Assembly: GCA_013289605.1 (NCBI GenBank)
Contig: JABCZS010000001.1
Span: 62,001-126,000, forward strand
Length of the DNA stretch: 64,000 nucleotides
Direction: 5' to 3'
Source of the DNA: Gammaproteobacteria bacterium
Lineage (GTDB): Bacteria > Pseudomonadota > Gammaproteobacteria > JABCZS01
This document shows, piece by piece, positions 25,806 through 35,313 of the stretch (position 1 is the stretch's first letter; every line of letters begins with the position of its first letter). The notes beneath the pieces are model-generated. The model did no database searches and was not told where the DNA came from. It worked only from the letters and a program-made list of their open reading frames with translations. A program made the position numbers and the translations under genes.

Positions 25806-26799
25806 GTAAACTTCCTAAGCAGGCTGCAGAATTAAGTTTTGCCCCATCATACAAAATTTTCTGCGCTGCGGCTACATTATCCATTTTTCCTTGCCAGGCA
25901 TGCAAACAAGGTTCTTGCAACGCACGCGCAAATGAAAAACTTAAATTCCAAGGTTGTGGTCCGCGTGTATTAATGGCATTTAAATGTTCACAAGCCGCGC
26001 TAGGACTTTGGCCACCCGAAAGAAAATTAATGCTCGGGACGGCCGCTGGCACTGTTCTGCGTAAAACCGTGAGAGTTGCCCGCGCAACCTCCATCACGCC
26101 ATCTTGTGGCTGATGATCTTTACCAGATATGACCATACTGGGTTTTAGTATCATATATTCTAAGATAACCTGATGAACGCTTAGCGCCGAAAAAACAGCT
26201 TGTAATACCGCCGTGCTCACGCGTGCGCACCGCTCCAAGGTATGATTGCCTTCCATCAACACCTCAGGTTCTACAATGGGGACTATTCCTAGTGACTGAC
26301 AAATAGCGGCATAACGCGCCAAAGTCTGCGCATTCTCAATAATGGCTAATGAACTCGGTTGCTCATCTGCAATCGTAAATACTGCGCGCCATTTTGCAAA
26401 TTGAGCGCCTAGCTTTTTATAATCTGCTAATCTTTGCGCAAGTCCATCTAAGCCTTCGGTAATAGATTCATGGTTTGTACCCGCTAAAGGAGTTAAGCCC
26501 TTATCCACTTTAATGCCTGGAACAATTCCAGATTTAAGAAGTAATTGAGGGAATGCTTGTCCAGACTGAGCGCTTTGTTTTATCGTTTCGTCAAACAAAA
26601 TCACTCCAGAAATAAACTCATGAAGATGAGGGGTAGTAAATAATAACTCTCGATAAGCTTGACGATTATCGACAGTGGATTCCACCCCAATCTCAGCAAA
26701 GCGTTTTTCAATAGTCCCACTGCTTTCATCCGCAGCTAAGAGGCCTTTGCCGGGAGAAATGAGCTGATTTATAGTATGGTTTAATTCTTGTCTAGACAT
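25795..26799 (-). CDS. fba: Fructose-bisphosphate aldolase, class I
   Basis: 334 residues of the eukaryotic-type class I aldolase family, which uses a Schiff-base lysine rather than zinc. Motifs: GKGLLAADESSGTIEKRF at the N terminus, GVILFDETIKQ, GIKVDKGL, AKWRAVF, PIVEPEVLMEG, the Schiff-base segment LEYMILKPSMV, and FLSGGQSPSAA. It splits fructose 1,6-bisphosphate into dihydroxyacetone phosphate and glyceraldehyde 3-phosphate. The start overlaps pgl by 19 bases and the end overlaps HAD-rpe by 11. The C-terminal Tyr of animal enzymes is absent, as in many bacterial members. Its place in a pentose-phosphate operon would allow triose and hexose phosphates to be recycled to glucose 6-phosphate. 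Confidence 0.95.
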   Translation of the reverse strand: MSRQELNHTINQLISPGKGLLAADESSGTIEKRFAEIGVESTVDNRQAYRELLFTTPHLHEFISGVILFDETIKQSAQSGQAFPQLLLKSGIVPGIKVDKGLTPLAGTNHESITEGLDGLAQRLADYKKLGAQFAKWRAVFTIADEQPSSLAIIENAQTLARYAAICQSLGIVPIVEPEVLMEGNHTLERCARVSTAVLQAVFSALSVHQVILEYMILKPSMVISGKDHQPQDGVMEVARATLTVLRRTVPAAVPSINFLSGGQSPSAACEHLNAINTRGPQPWNLSFSFARALQEPCLHAWQGKMDNVAAAQKILYDGAKLNSAACLGSLHVK

Positions 26800-27545
26800 A
26801 ATTTTCCTGCTGCTGCTTTATCAAGATACCAAATGGTTTTTCCATGCAATGATTGAATCAGTTGCGCTGGATAGTGTTCGGGCAATAAAGGTCCTTCTAA
26901 CACGTCCCAGACTGCCAATTTTTTATTTTCGCCTGATACCAAAAAAATAATAGAGAGACTCTGATTAAACGTATGAGCCGTTAAGGTGATTCTATACCTA
27001 TTTAATTCAGGCACCCATAAAGAAGTCACAAGCTGCTTACTTGCCGTAAGTGCGTCACTAAAAGGCATCAGTGATGCCGTATGCGCGTTTTCACCTAGCC
27101 CTAGGTATACTAAGTCAAATTTAGGATACGCTTCACCATTGAGATTAAAAAATTTTCTCAGTGTGAGTTCATACTGTTGTGCTGCTTGCTTGGGATCCTC
27201 AAATTCCGTAGGGATCCGATGAATGTTCTTAGCAGGAATATCTGCTTTTGAAAATAGATGTTCGTAAGCCATGTGGTAATTACTTTCAGCATCCTCCATG
27301 GGAACGTAACGTTCATCACCCCAAAAAAAGTGTATCTGATCCCATGGAATGTGCTCCTTATAATACATCACCAGGCTATCTAAAAAAAAATTAGCGGTAT
27401 TCCCACCCGATAGCACTACTGTAAAAGCGCTCTTGCGCTCGAGCGTCTCAATGACACGGTGCATAAAATCTGCAGCCGCTGCTTTAAATAAATCAGGAGC
27501 ATTTGGGAAAATTTTAATTTCGGTACGATCTCTCACAATATCCAT
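26781..27545 (-). CDS. pgl: 6-phosphogluconolactonase
   Basis: 254 residues in the DevB/Pgl family, hydrolysing 6-phosphogluconolactone after Zwf. Visible motifs are TVVLSGGNTANFFLDSL (sugar-phosphate loop), IHFFWGDERYVP with following SNYHMA, and YLGLGENAHTASLMPF. In the last motif the usual EDGHTASLFPG reads ENAHTASLMPF; the His is kept. Overlaps zwf by 13 bases upstream and fba by 19 bases downstream, consistent with translational coupling. The length is normal and there is no signal peptide. Confidence 0.93.
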   Translation of the reverse strand: MDIVRDRTEIKIFPNAPDLFKAAAADFMHRVIETLERKSAFTVVLSGGNTANFFLDSLVMYYKEHIPWDQIHFFWGDERYVPMEDAESNYHMAYEHLFSKADIPAKNIHRIPTEFEDPKQAAQQYELTLRKFFNLNGEAYPKFDLVYLGLGENAHTASLMPFSDALTASKQLVTSLWVPELNRYRITLTAHTFNQSLSIIFLVSGENKKLAVWDVLEGPLLPEHYPAQLIQSLHGKTIWYLDKAAAGKLCLDKN

Positions 27546-28996
27546 GCTCGGCCATCTTTTTGTATTAATTCATCAGCGTCCGCAGGTCCCCAAGACGCTT
27601 GTGGGTAGTTTGGGAATTCTCTGGGCGTTAACGCACTCCAAACGTCCAAAATAGGTTGTACCAATGCCCATTCAGTTTCAACCATATCAGCTTTCTTGAA
27701 AAGCAAATGATCCCCACACATACAATCGTACAAAATAGTCTCATAACCCGTTTGTGGTTTTATTCCAAAATAATCACTGTATTTAAACTTCATATCCACC
27801 TGCCCTAATTCTAAATTAGGTCCTGGCACTTTTGCATTAAATTGAAGAGAAATACCTTCATCCGGTTGAATATAAATTCGCAATAAATTAGGGGGTATAT
27901 CTTTTTTACAACTATTAAATAAAGCAGCAGGCCCGGATTTAAACTGAATGATGATTTCAGAAGTTCGAGATTTTAATTTTTTTCCCGTACGTAAATAAAA
28001 AGGCACATGTAACCAACGCCAATTATCTAAATGTAATTTTAAGGCGACATAAGTTTCAGTAGATGAATCCGCTGCGACATCAGGCTCTAAGCGATAACCC
28101 TCATATTGACCACGAACTGTTTGCGCCAATACTTGCTCAGGTGTCATTAATTGTACGGCTTGCAACACCTTTTCTTTTTCATTTTGAATATAATCTGGAG
28201 TAAAGGCTATAGGCGGCTCCATCGTAATTAAGCTTAACATTTGAAACAAATGATTAGGTACCATATCGCGTAAAGCGCCCACATGATCATAATAATTGCC
28301 TCTTGCTTCCACGCCTAAGGTTTCTGTCACAGAAATCTGCACATGGTCAATATACAAACGGTTCCAAATCGGTTCAAATAAACCGTTTGAAAATCTAAAT
28401 GCCATAATATTTTGTACGGTTTCTTTTCCTAAAAAATGATCAATGCGAAATATTTGATTTTCACTCGCAACTGACAATAATTCTTGATTTAATTGTTTGG
28501 CAGAAGCCAGATCATGTCCAAAGGGTTTTTCTACCACTATACGTCTAAAATAATCACCTTCTTCTGTCAGCAGTTTTGCTTTACCCAGCTGACTCGCAAT
28601 AATCGTCATAAACTCAGGCGGTGCGGCAAAATAAAATAAATAATTCTGGCTTGCCTTTTTTGTTTCTAGTGTTTTAAGCTTATTTTTCAAAGTGACATAA
28701 ACCTTAGAATCGGAAAAATCACCCGAGATATAATAAACTCGGCTGACCAGTTTAATCGCTACTTTTCTTATCACCGGATCATGAATAAATGCCTTAACAT
28801 CTTTTATTAATTGTGCACGAAAAGATGGGTTAGTATACTTCTCCTTGGCAACCCCTACGATGCAAAAGTTTTCATCGAGCAGGCCCTCACTTTCCAAATT
28901 ACAAATGGCCGGATAAAGCAGGCGCTTAACTAAATCACCTGCAATCCCAAAAATAACGAGTGTGCAAGGCGGCGCAGCGGTATGTTGCTTCATCAT
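27533..28996 (-). CDS. zwf: Glucose-6-phosphate 1-dehydrogenase
   Basis: 487 residues. First step of the oxidative pentose phosphate pathway, glucose 6-phosphate to 6-phosphogluconolactone with NADP reduction. N-terminal Rossmann motif IFGIAGDLVKRLLYPAI, and the catalytic signature RIDHFLGKETVQN with the conserved His. C-terminal half contains FKYSDYFG and the ETILYDCMCGDHLLF region. Start ATG overlaps the pgi stop by four bases. Nothing is missing. With pgl and gnd in the same operon it is a likely NADPH source for the PhaB and FabI-type reductases encoded downstream of this region. Confidence 0.97.
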   Translation of the reverse strand: MMKQHTAAPPCTLVIFGIAGDLVKRLLYPAICNLESEGLLDENFCIVGVAKEKYTNPSFRAQLIKDVKAFIHDPVIRKVAIKLVSRVYYISGDFSDSKVYVTLKNKLKTLETKKASQNYLFYFAAPPEFMTIIASQLGKAKLLTEEGDYFRRIVVEKPFGHDLASAKQLNQELLSVASENQIFRIDHFLGKETVQNIMAFRFSNGLFEPIWNRLYIDHVQISVTETLGVEARGNYYDHVGALRDMVPNHLFQMLSLITMEPPIAFTPDYIQNEKEKVLQAVQLMTPEQVLAQTVRGQYEGYRLEPDVAADSSTETYVALKLHLDNWRWLHVPFYLRTGKKLKSRTSEIIIQFKSGPAALFNSCKKDIPPNLLRIYIQPDEGISLQFNAKVPGPNLELGQVDMKFKYSDYFGIKPQTGYETILYDCMCGDHLLFKKADMVETEWALVQPILDVWSALTPREFPNYPQASWGPADADELIQKDGRAWIL

Positions 28997-30714
28997 TCAT
29001 CCTTATTAAGCGCTAAATATATCATCTGATGTAGTTGTTTAAGACCTGCGCCAACATCTCCTTTAATATGAATGCGTAAAACTCGACGCGCGCGCTGGTT
29101 CAGTACTTCAAAATCACCTTGCGCCTGCGCATTAATCACCAAACCAAAAGTGTAAGGTTCTCCAGGAATGGGAATATCTTCTGGATGATCTGTTGTAATT
29201 TGTAAAAATACACCTATATTGGGCCCCCCCTTATAGACTTGTCCTGTAGAATGTAGAGATCGTGGACCAAAACCAAGGCAAGTCGCTACTTTTTTTACAT
29301 CTCGAATCAGCAGTCTAGTTTGCTGTAAGGATGTAATATTTTCATTTGACATTTCAATAAAAGCGGATAAATCCACATAGTCATTTTCACGAATGCGATC
29401 TAAATGGGCTCGCAAATAATCAACAAGATCTTTAGAGCCGGTAAGGTGCTTATCTATATCACGTGCATTTATTTCATCAGTATATAACTCTATATTATTT
29501 TTTGAAAAAATAGGTTTAGGATGGGAAATTTTACCGGTTTGTTCATATTCTTTAGTTAATTGCATCGTGCGCACTTTACTTGCTTCAACATCCGGTTGAT
29601 CAAAAGGATTGATATCCAGTATGCTCCCAGCCACGACTGTCGCAATTTCCCATAAAAATAGGGCAGCACCTAAATGCATTTTATCTTGCAAATGACAGCG
29701 CACGACTACTTGTCCTGCTTGCTCCAATGCCGCAACACCTGCTTCTTGTTCACTATCCACCCCATCTTCTAAGCGTATATAAATAAAGATTCGATCATCG
29801 CCATAGACTGATGGCAAACCTAGCGCTTCTTGATCCACGGGTATCAAACCTTTGCCTTGTTTACCGGTGGATTCAGCCAGTAGCTGCTCTAGCCAAGCGC
29901 CTAAGGCATGAATTCCAGGTGAGGCAATCAACGTGATTTTATTTTTACCTAACTTCCCGCAAACGCCTAAAATAACCCCTAAAATCGCGCCTGGATTATC
30001 GAGCACTCCAATGTTCGGCCCGCAAGCATGGGTCATTTCTATTGCAGATCCTAAAAATTTATTCACGTCAATTCCCATTAATCCAGCAGGCGCCATACCA
30101 AAATTAGACAATGCCGAATAACGCCCCCCAATGGAAGGAATGCCATAAAAAATGGTTTTAAAATGATTATCTTTTGCCAAGCTATCAAGGGCTGTACCCG
30201 GATCTGTAATCGCCATAAAACAATGTCCGACATCCGGTTTTTCTAACACGGTTTGTAATCGAGCATAGAAATATTGTTTAAAAATGTTGGGCTCTAAAGT
30301 AGTCCCTGATTTGCTAGACACTATAAAAAAAGTATGTTTTAAATCAATCCGCTCTTCTAAGTGCCGTATTTGTAGCGGATCCGTTGAGTCTAATATATGT
30401 AAGCGTGGATAATCTTCTATTTTTCCAAATGTTTTAGCCAACATGGCTGGACAAAGACTAGAGCCGCCCATGCCTAATAATACGATATCTTTAAAGCCTT
30501 CGGTTTTAATCTGGTGGGCTAAACTCATAATACGATTTACTTCAGACAGCTCTGATTGCATCAGTGCTAACCAACCTGTCCATTTATTTTCATCATGGTT
30601 AGTCCAAAGACTCGGATCATTCTTCCATAAACGTGACATCTTATTTTCTTTTTGCCACGCATTGAGCTCTTTCGTGATCGCATCTTGTGCGTTGCCTGCA
30701 TTGTACTTGATCAT
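28993..30714 (-). CDS. pgi: Glucose-6-phosphate isomerase (tal-pgi type)
   Basis: 573 residues containing the phosphoglucose isomerase SIS domains: VLLGMGGSSLCPAML, FIVSSKSGTTLEPN, and the catalytic region around IGVFLQITTDHPEDIPIP. It matches the C-terminal half of the bifunctional transaldolase/glucose-6-phosphate isomerase found fused in many Alphaproteobacteria and cyanobacteria rather than the standalone enterobacterial Pgi. Here it is a separate gene whose ATG overlaps the tal stop by four bases (ATGA). It links fructose 6-phosphate made by Tal and Tkt back to glucose 6-phosphate for Zwf, closing the cycle. Confidence 0.92.
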   Translation of the reverse strand: MIKYNAGNAQDAITKELNAWQKENKMSRLWKNDPSLWTNHDENKWTGWLALMQSELSEVNRIMSLAHQIKTEGFKDIVLLGMGGSSLCPAMLAKTFGKIEDYPRLHILDSTDPLQIRHLEERIDLKHTFFIVSSKSGTTLEPNIFKQYFYARLQTVLEKPDVGHCFMAITDPGTALDSLAKDNHFKTIFYGIPSIGGRYSALSNFGMAPAGLMGIDVNKFLGSAIEMTHACGPNIGVLDNPGAILGVILGVCGKLGKNKITLIASPGIHALGAWLEQLLAESTGKQGKGLIPVDQEALGLPSVYGDDRIFIYIRLEDGVDSEQEAGVAALEQAGQVVVRCHLQDKMHLGAALFLWEIATVVAGSILDINPFDQPDVEASKVRTMQLTKEYEQTGKISHPKPIFSKNNIELYTDEINARDIDKHLTGSKDLVDYLRAHLDRIRENDYVDLSAFIEMSNENITSLQQTRLLIRDVKKVATCLGFGPRSLHSTGQVYKGGPNIGVFLQITTDHPEDIPIPGEPYTFGLVINAQAQGDFEVLNQRARRVLRIHIKGDVGAGLKQLHQMIYLALNKDE

Positions 30715-31805
30715 TTTGAATCCTTTGATGATTTATCTTTCAACACTGACATTAATTGATCAAAAGATTTATTGAATTTATCCACGCCTTCATGTTCTAA
30801 TTGTTGAGTCATTTTATCAATATCAATACCGAGTTCTGATAGTTTTTTAAAAACCGCCTGTGCTTTATCAATATCTTGTTCAAGTTCAAGTTTTGGATGA
30901 CCATGATCCCGATAGGCATTTAGGGTTTCTAAGGGCAGTGTATTAACCGTATTAGGCCCAATGATAGCTTCCACATATTTTACATCACTATAATTAGGAT
31001 TTTTTGTGCTAGTGCTTGCCCAGAGTAAACGTTGCACACGTGCGCCCTGCTCTATCAATTTTTTAAATCGCACACTATTAAATAATTCGTGATAAATTTG
31101 ATAAGCCAATTTTGCGCTGGATAGTGCGACTTGACCTTGCAATTCTTTTGCATGGTCTAATTGTGGATCGATTAACACATCAATACGACTTAAGAAAAAA
31201 CTAGCGACACTGGCAATAGATTTGAGTGGCGCACCACTCGCCGCACGCATTTCCAACCCTTCAATATAGGCTAGCGCCACTTCTTTATAACGTGGCAAAC
31301 CAAACAGTAAGGTCACGTTGACATTAATGCCTTCACTAATCAATTGTTTGATAGCAGGTATTCCTGCTTTAGTTGCGGGGACTTTAATTAGAACATTGGG
31401 GCGGTTCAAGGCTTTCCACAAGCTACGCGCTTGTGCAATGGTGGCAAACGTATCATGGGAAAGATGAGGATTGACTTCTAAACTGACATAGCCATCGTTG
31501 CCATCAAGCTTATTGTATAAATCACGAAATTCATCGGCAGCAGTTTGCACATCTTTTTGTGTGAGTGCGGCATAAATATCATCTATAGTATGACCTGCTT
31601 GTGTCATCATTTGAATATCTGCATCATAATCATGACTCTTGCTAATCGCTTGTTCAAAAATTGATGGATTTGAAGTCATACCACCTAGACCGTCTTCATC
31701 AATCATTTTTTTTAACTGGCCGCTAGTCATTAATTCTCGTTGAATATAATCCAACCAGATAGACTGACCCAGAGCTTCAAGAGCGCGCAAAGGATTTGTT
31801 TTCAT
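30711..31805 (-). CDS. tal: Transaldolase
   Basis: 364 residues. Transfers a dihydroxyacetone unit between sedoheptulose 7-phosphate and glyceraldehyde 3-phosphate through a Schiff base on the Lys of VLIKVPATKAGI. Other family motifs: LWLDYIQRE-like start (SIWLDYIQREL), GMTSNPSIFEQAI, EGINVNVTLLF, VASFFLSRID and RLLWASTSTKNPNYSD. The length and these motifs fit the Tal half of the Tal-Pgi bifunctional type. Three bases downstream of the tkt stop and overlapping pgi by four bases. Confidence 0.95.
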   Translation of the reverse strand: MKTNPLRALEALGQSIWLDYIQRELMTSGQLKKMIDEDGLGGMTSNPSIFEQAISKSHDYDADIQMMTQAGHTIDDIYAALTQKDVQTAADEFRDLYNKLDGNDGYVSLEVNPHLSHDTFATIAQARSLWKALNRPNVLIKVPATKAGIPAIKQLISEGINVNVTLLFGLPRYKEVALAYIEGLEMRAASGAPLKSIASVASFFLSRIDVLIDPQLDHAKELQGQVALSSAKLAYQIYHELFNSVRFKKLIEQGARVQRLLWASTSTKNPNYSDVKYVEAIIGPNTVNTLPLETLNAYRDHGHPKLELEQDIDKAQAVFKKLSELGIDIDKMTQQLEHEGVDKFNKSFDQLMSVLKDKSSKDSK

Positions 31806-31808
31806 GAT

Positions 31809-33887
31809 TTATACCTTATTTTTTTTATTTTTTTTCAATAATGCTAAAGCACGTTTATAAACATGCTCCGCAGTAAACCCATATTTTTGCATCACTATCG
31901 AGCCAGGCGCAGAAGCGCCAAAATCTTCTACGCTTAACATATCTCCAAGGGGTCCAATATAACGCTCCCAGCCTTGACGCACACCTGCCTCCACAACTAA
32001 ACGTGTTGTCATTGCAGGCGGCAATACACTGTCACGGTATTTTTGTGGTTGTGCTTCAAATAATTCCATACTTGGCATGGAAACAATACGCACTGCAATT
32101 TTTTGTTTTTGTAATTTTTGTTGTGCTGCAAGGATCAAACCCACTTCAGACCCGGTTGCAATTAAAATAATATCGGGTTTAGATTTTGGTGCATCGATTA
32201 ATATATAAGCGCCTTTAAGCAATCCTGTTGCACGGGCAAACAATTGTCTATCTATCGTAGGCACAGCTTGTCGTGTTAATATTAAGGCGACTGGACTATC
32301 GCGCGTTTCAATTGCCATTTTCCAGGCCACGGCAGTTTCATTGGCATCACTGGGGCGGATCACAATTAAATGTGGAATAGCCCGTAAACTTGCCAACTGT
32401 TCCACCGGTTGATGCGTCGGGCCATCTTCACCTAAAGCTAAACTATCATGCGTAAAGACATAAATCACCTGAAGTTTCATCAGTGAAGCAAGGCGTATCG
32501 CAGGTCGCATATAATCTGCAAAACATAAAAATGTAGCCGTAAAAGGAATGAGGCTACCAAAAGTCGCAAGTCCATTGGATATCGATCCCATGGCATGTTC
32601 ACGCACGCCATAAAAAATATTACGACCGGAATAATCCCAACCGCCATCTAATGAACCTTGTAAGTCACCCACAGCCATGGAGCTATTTTGAAAATTACCA
32701 AAATTAATCAGTTGGGTAAAAGTTGATGGATTCAAATCTGCTGATCCACCGACAAGTCCAGGAAGATTTGGATTAATCGCTTGCATGACTTTTCCACTCG
32801 CAACCCGTGTCGCCATGCCGATAGGATCGGCAGGAAATTTAGGAATATTCTCATACCAATTTGGTTGAAGTTCGCCTTTAATAAATTGTTGCAGCTCTTT
32901 TGCCAAAATAGGATGTTTCTTTGCATAGCGCATAAACTGTGTATTCCATCTTGTCTCTATTTTTTTACCGGAAACGAGTGCCTTTTGAAAATGCTTGACA
33001 ACTTCCTTAGGAATATAAAATGATTTTTCAGTCGGCCAATTTAAATTTTGCTTGGTTAATTTAACCTCTTCTTTTCCTAGCGGCGAGCCATGTGCTTCAA
33101 AGGTATCATGCTTATGCGGAGAGCCAAAACCAATATGTGTTTTAACCAAAATGATTGAAGGCTTTTGAGTTTCTTTTTGTGCCGCTTCGATAGCCTTATG
33201 GATGGCGTTCAAATCATTACCGTCATCAATGATTTGTGTATGCCAGCCATAGGCTGCAAAACGCACGGCCCTGTCTTCAGTAAAAGCCAATTGCGTTGCA
33301 GCAGACAGTGTAATATGATTGTTATCGTATAAATAAATCAATTTTCCTAGTTTTAAATGTCCAGCCAAAGATGCCGCTTCTGAGGCGACGCCTTCCATTA
33401 AATCACCATCACTGACTATGCCATAAGTAAAATGATCAATGATATTAAATTCTAGTTTATTATATCGCGCGGCTAGATAGGCTTCTGCTATCGCCATCCC
33501 GACACCATTTGCAAAACCTTGCCCTAAGGGACCTGTGGTTATTTCAACGCCGGGTGTTAATTGATATTCTGGATGACCAGGTGTAATGCTACCCCATTGG
33601 CGAAATTGCTTGATATCATCGATAGAAACCGCATAACCGGTTAAATGTAATAAACTATACAATAACATTGAGCCGTGACCTGCTGATAATACAAAGCGAT
33701 CTCTATCATACCAATTCGGATTTTTAGGATTATGTTTTAAAAAATGTGTCCATAATACATAAGCCATGGGCGCAGCACCCATAGGCAAACCAGGATGCCC
33801 ACTATTGGCCTTTTGAACCGCATCCATAGACAGCGTGCGTATCGTATTGATACAGAGTAAATCTAAAGATGAATGTTGTGCTGACAT
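31809..33887 (-). CDS. tkt: Transketolase
   Basis: 692 residues with thiamine diphosphate motifs. N-terminal: [32 protein letters not shown], and the TPP-binding [18 protein letters not shown], then [10 protein letters not shown]. Middle: [10 protein letters not shown]-equivalent [12 protein letters not shown] and [19 protein letters not shown]. Transfers two-carbon units between pentose, tetrose and hexose phosphates. The start is the ATG at 33887 (MSAQHSSLD), one base after the gnd stop and seven bases after GGAAG; a longer frame upstream would run inside gnd and has no homologous sequence. Confidence 0.97.
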   Translation of the reverse strand: MSAQHSSLDLLCINTIRTLSMDAVQKANSGHPGLPMGAAPMAYVLWTHFLKHNPKNPNWYDRDRFVLSAGHGSMLLYSLLHLTGYAVSIDDIKQFRQWGSITPGHPEYQLTPGVEITTGPLGQGFANGVGMAIAEAYLAARYNKLEFNIIDHFTYGIVSDGDLMEGVASEAASLAGHLKLGKLIYLYDNNHITLSAATQLAFTEDRAVRFAAYGWHTQIIDDGNDLNAIHKAIEAAQKETQKPSIILVKTHIGFGSPHKHDTFEAHGSPLGKEEVKLTKQNLNWPTEKSFYIPKEVVKHFQKALVSGKKIETRWNTQFMRYAKKHPILAKELQQFIKGELQPNWYENIPKFPADPIGMATRVASGKVMQAINPNLPGLVGGSADLNPSTFTQLINFGNFQNSSMAVGDLQGSLDGGWDYSGRNIFYGVREHAMGSISNGLATFGSLIPFTATFLCFADYMRPAIRLASLMKLQVIYVFTHDSLALGEDGPTHQPVEQLASLRAIPHLIVIRPSDANETAVAWKMAIETRDSPVALILTRQAVPTIDRQLFARATGLLKGAYILIDAPKSKPDIILIATGSEVGLILAAQQKLQKQKIAVRIVSMPSMELFEAQPQKYRDSVLPPAMTTRLVVEAGVRQGWERYIGPLGDMLSVEDFGASAPGSIVMQKYGFTAEHVYKRALALLKKNKKNKV

Positions 33888-33888
33888 A

Positions 33889-35313
33889 TTATTCTTCCCA
33901 TTGAGTGTGAAAAGTGCCTGTAGCATCAATTCGCTGATACGTATGTGAGCCAAAATAATCACGCTGTGCCTGGATAAGATTAGCAGGCAGCCATGCACTC
34001 CGATATGAATCGAAATATCCAAGTGAGGCCATGAATGCAGGCATAGGCACGCCTAATACTATGGCCTGGGAGATCACTTGCCGTAAATCTTCCTGATTAG
34101 CCATTAGCACATGGGACAAGTGAGGATCCAACAATAAATGGGGTAAATCACCATTATTCTGAAATGCAGTGCAGATATCCTCTAATAAAGTTGCGCGGAT
34201 AATGCAGCCGCCGCGCCAGATCCGTGCAATAGTGGCAAGATCTAAATCATATTCATATTTTTTAGAGGCAACGAATAAGAGCGCCATCCCTTGTGCGTAC
34301 GTGATAATCATGGCAGCATACAATGCCTGTTGCAATTGCGTAAGAAAAGTATTTTCCACTCCCGTAAATTTTTTTATGGCGCGTTGATAAATCTCACTGG
34401 CATTGCGACGCTGTTCCGTAAATACGGATAAATCGCGGATCATCACTGCGGAATCGATAGTCGGTGTAGGGCATTGTAATTCCATCGCACTACGCGAAGT
34501 CCACATGCCCGTACCGTTTTGTTGCGCTACAGCTAGAATTTGATCGATCAGTTCTTTGCCTGTTCTATCATCTTTTTTACTAAAAATATTGCCCGTAATT
34601 TCGAGCAAATAGCTGTTTAATTCCCCTTGGTTCCATTCGCCATATATTTTACATAATTGCTCATCATTGAAATTTAAGCCACGTTTCATTACATCGTAAG
34701 TTTCGGCAATAAGTTGCATGATGCCGTATTCAATGCCATTATGTATCATTTTGACATAATGGCCGGCAGATTTTGGACCCAGATAAGCAACGCAGGGTTC
34801 ATTATTTACTTTTGCTGCGACGGCTGAAAATATAGGATGAATACGATCGTAGGCTGCTTTAGGCCCCCCTGGCATAATACTGGGCCCATGGCGCGCACCT
34901 TCTTCTCCACCGGATATGCCTACACCTAAAAAATAAATTCCTTTTGCTATTAATTTTTGAGCACGGTTATCGGTATCTTTAAAATATGAATTACCGGCAT
35001 CTATAATTAAATCTCCGGTTTGCAAAAAGGGTAGTAATTCTTCGATGATAGCATCTACTGCAGGACCTGCGGGCACGAGTAGCATAATGGCGCGTGGCGC
35101 TTTTAATAATGCCAAAAAATCTTTAATGTTGCTGGCGGCATATACGTCGTGTTGTTTAGACTCTTGATTTAATGAGGTCACCTTGGTTTCATCTTTATCA
35201 TACCCTGCAACACAAAAATCATGTTCAGCCATATTCAATAATAAATTCCGGCCCATGATGCCCAAGCCTATCATGCCGATGTCACATTGTTGTTGGGCTT
35301 GTTCATTTTTCAT
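33889..35313 (-). CDS. gnd: 6-phosphogluconate dehydrogenase, decarboxylating
   Basis: 474 residues from the ATG at 35313 (MKNEQAQQQ), which has GGAA upstream; a longer frame overlaps pgm and is rejected. Motifs: [18 protein letters not shown] (NADP-binding), [35 protein letters not shown] (catalytic Lys and substrate-binding His-Asn), NGTGMWTS. It oxidises 6-phosphogluconate to ribulose 5-phosphate plus CO2, producing NADPH. The long NADP-dependent type. Overlaps the pgm end by 11 bases. Confidence 0.97.
   Translation of the reverse strand: MKNEQAQQQCDIGMIGLGIMGRNLLLNMAEHDFCVAGYDKDETKVTSLNQESKQHDVYAASNIKDFLALLKAPRAIMLLVPAGPAVDAIIEELLPFLQTGDLIIDAGNSYFKDTDNRAQKLIAKGIYFLGVGISGGEEGARHGPSIMPGGPKAAYDRIHPIFSAVAAKVNNEPCVAYLGPKSAGHYVKMIHNGIEYGIMQLIAETYDVMKRGLNFNDEQLCKIYGEWNQGELNSYLLEITGNIFSKKDDRTGKELIDQILAVAQQNGTGMWTSRSAMELQCPTPTIDSAVMIRDLSVFTEQRRNASEIYQRAIKKFTGVENTFLTQLQQALYAAMIITYAQGMALLFVASKKYEYDLDLATIARIWRGGCIIRATLLEDICTAFQNNGDLPHLLLDPHLSHVLMANQEDLRQVISQAIVLGVPMPAFMASLGYFDSYRSAWLPANLIQAQRDYFGSHTYQRIDATGTFHTQWEE

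Noticed and set aside
33888-34022. N-terminal extension of transketolase by 45 codons
   Set aside because: It lies wholly within gnd, has no transketolase similarity, and the ATG at 33887 has a good ribosome site.
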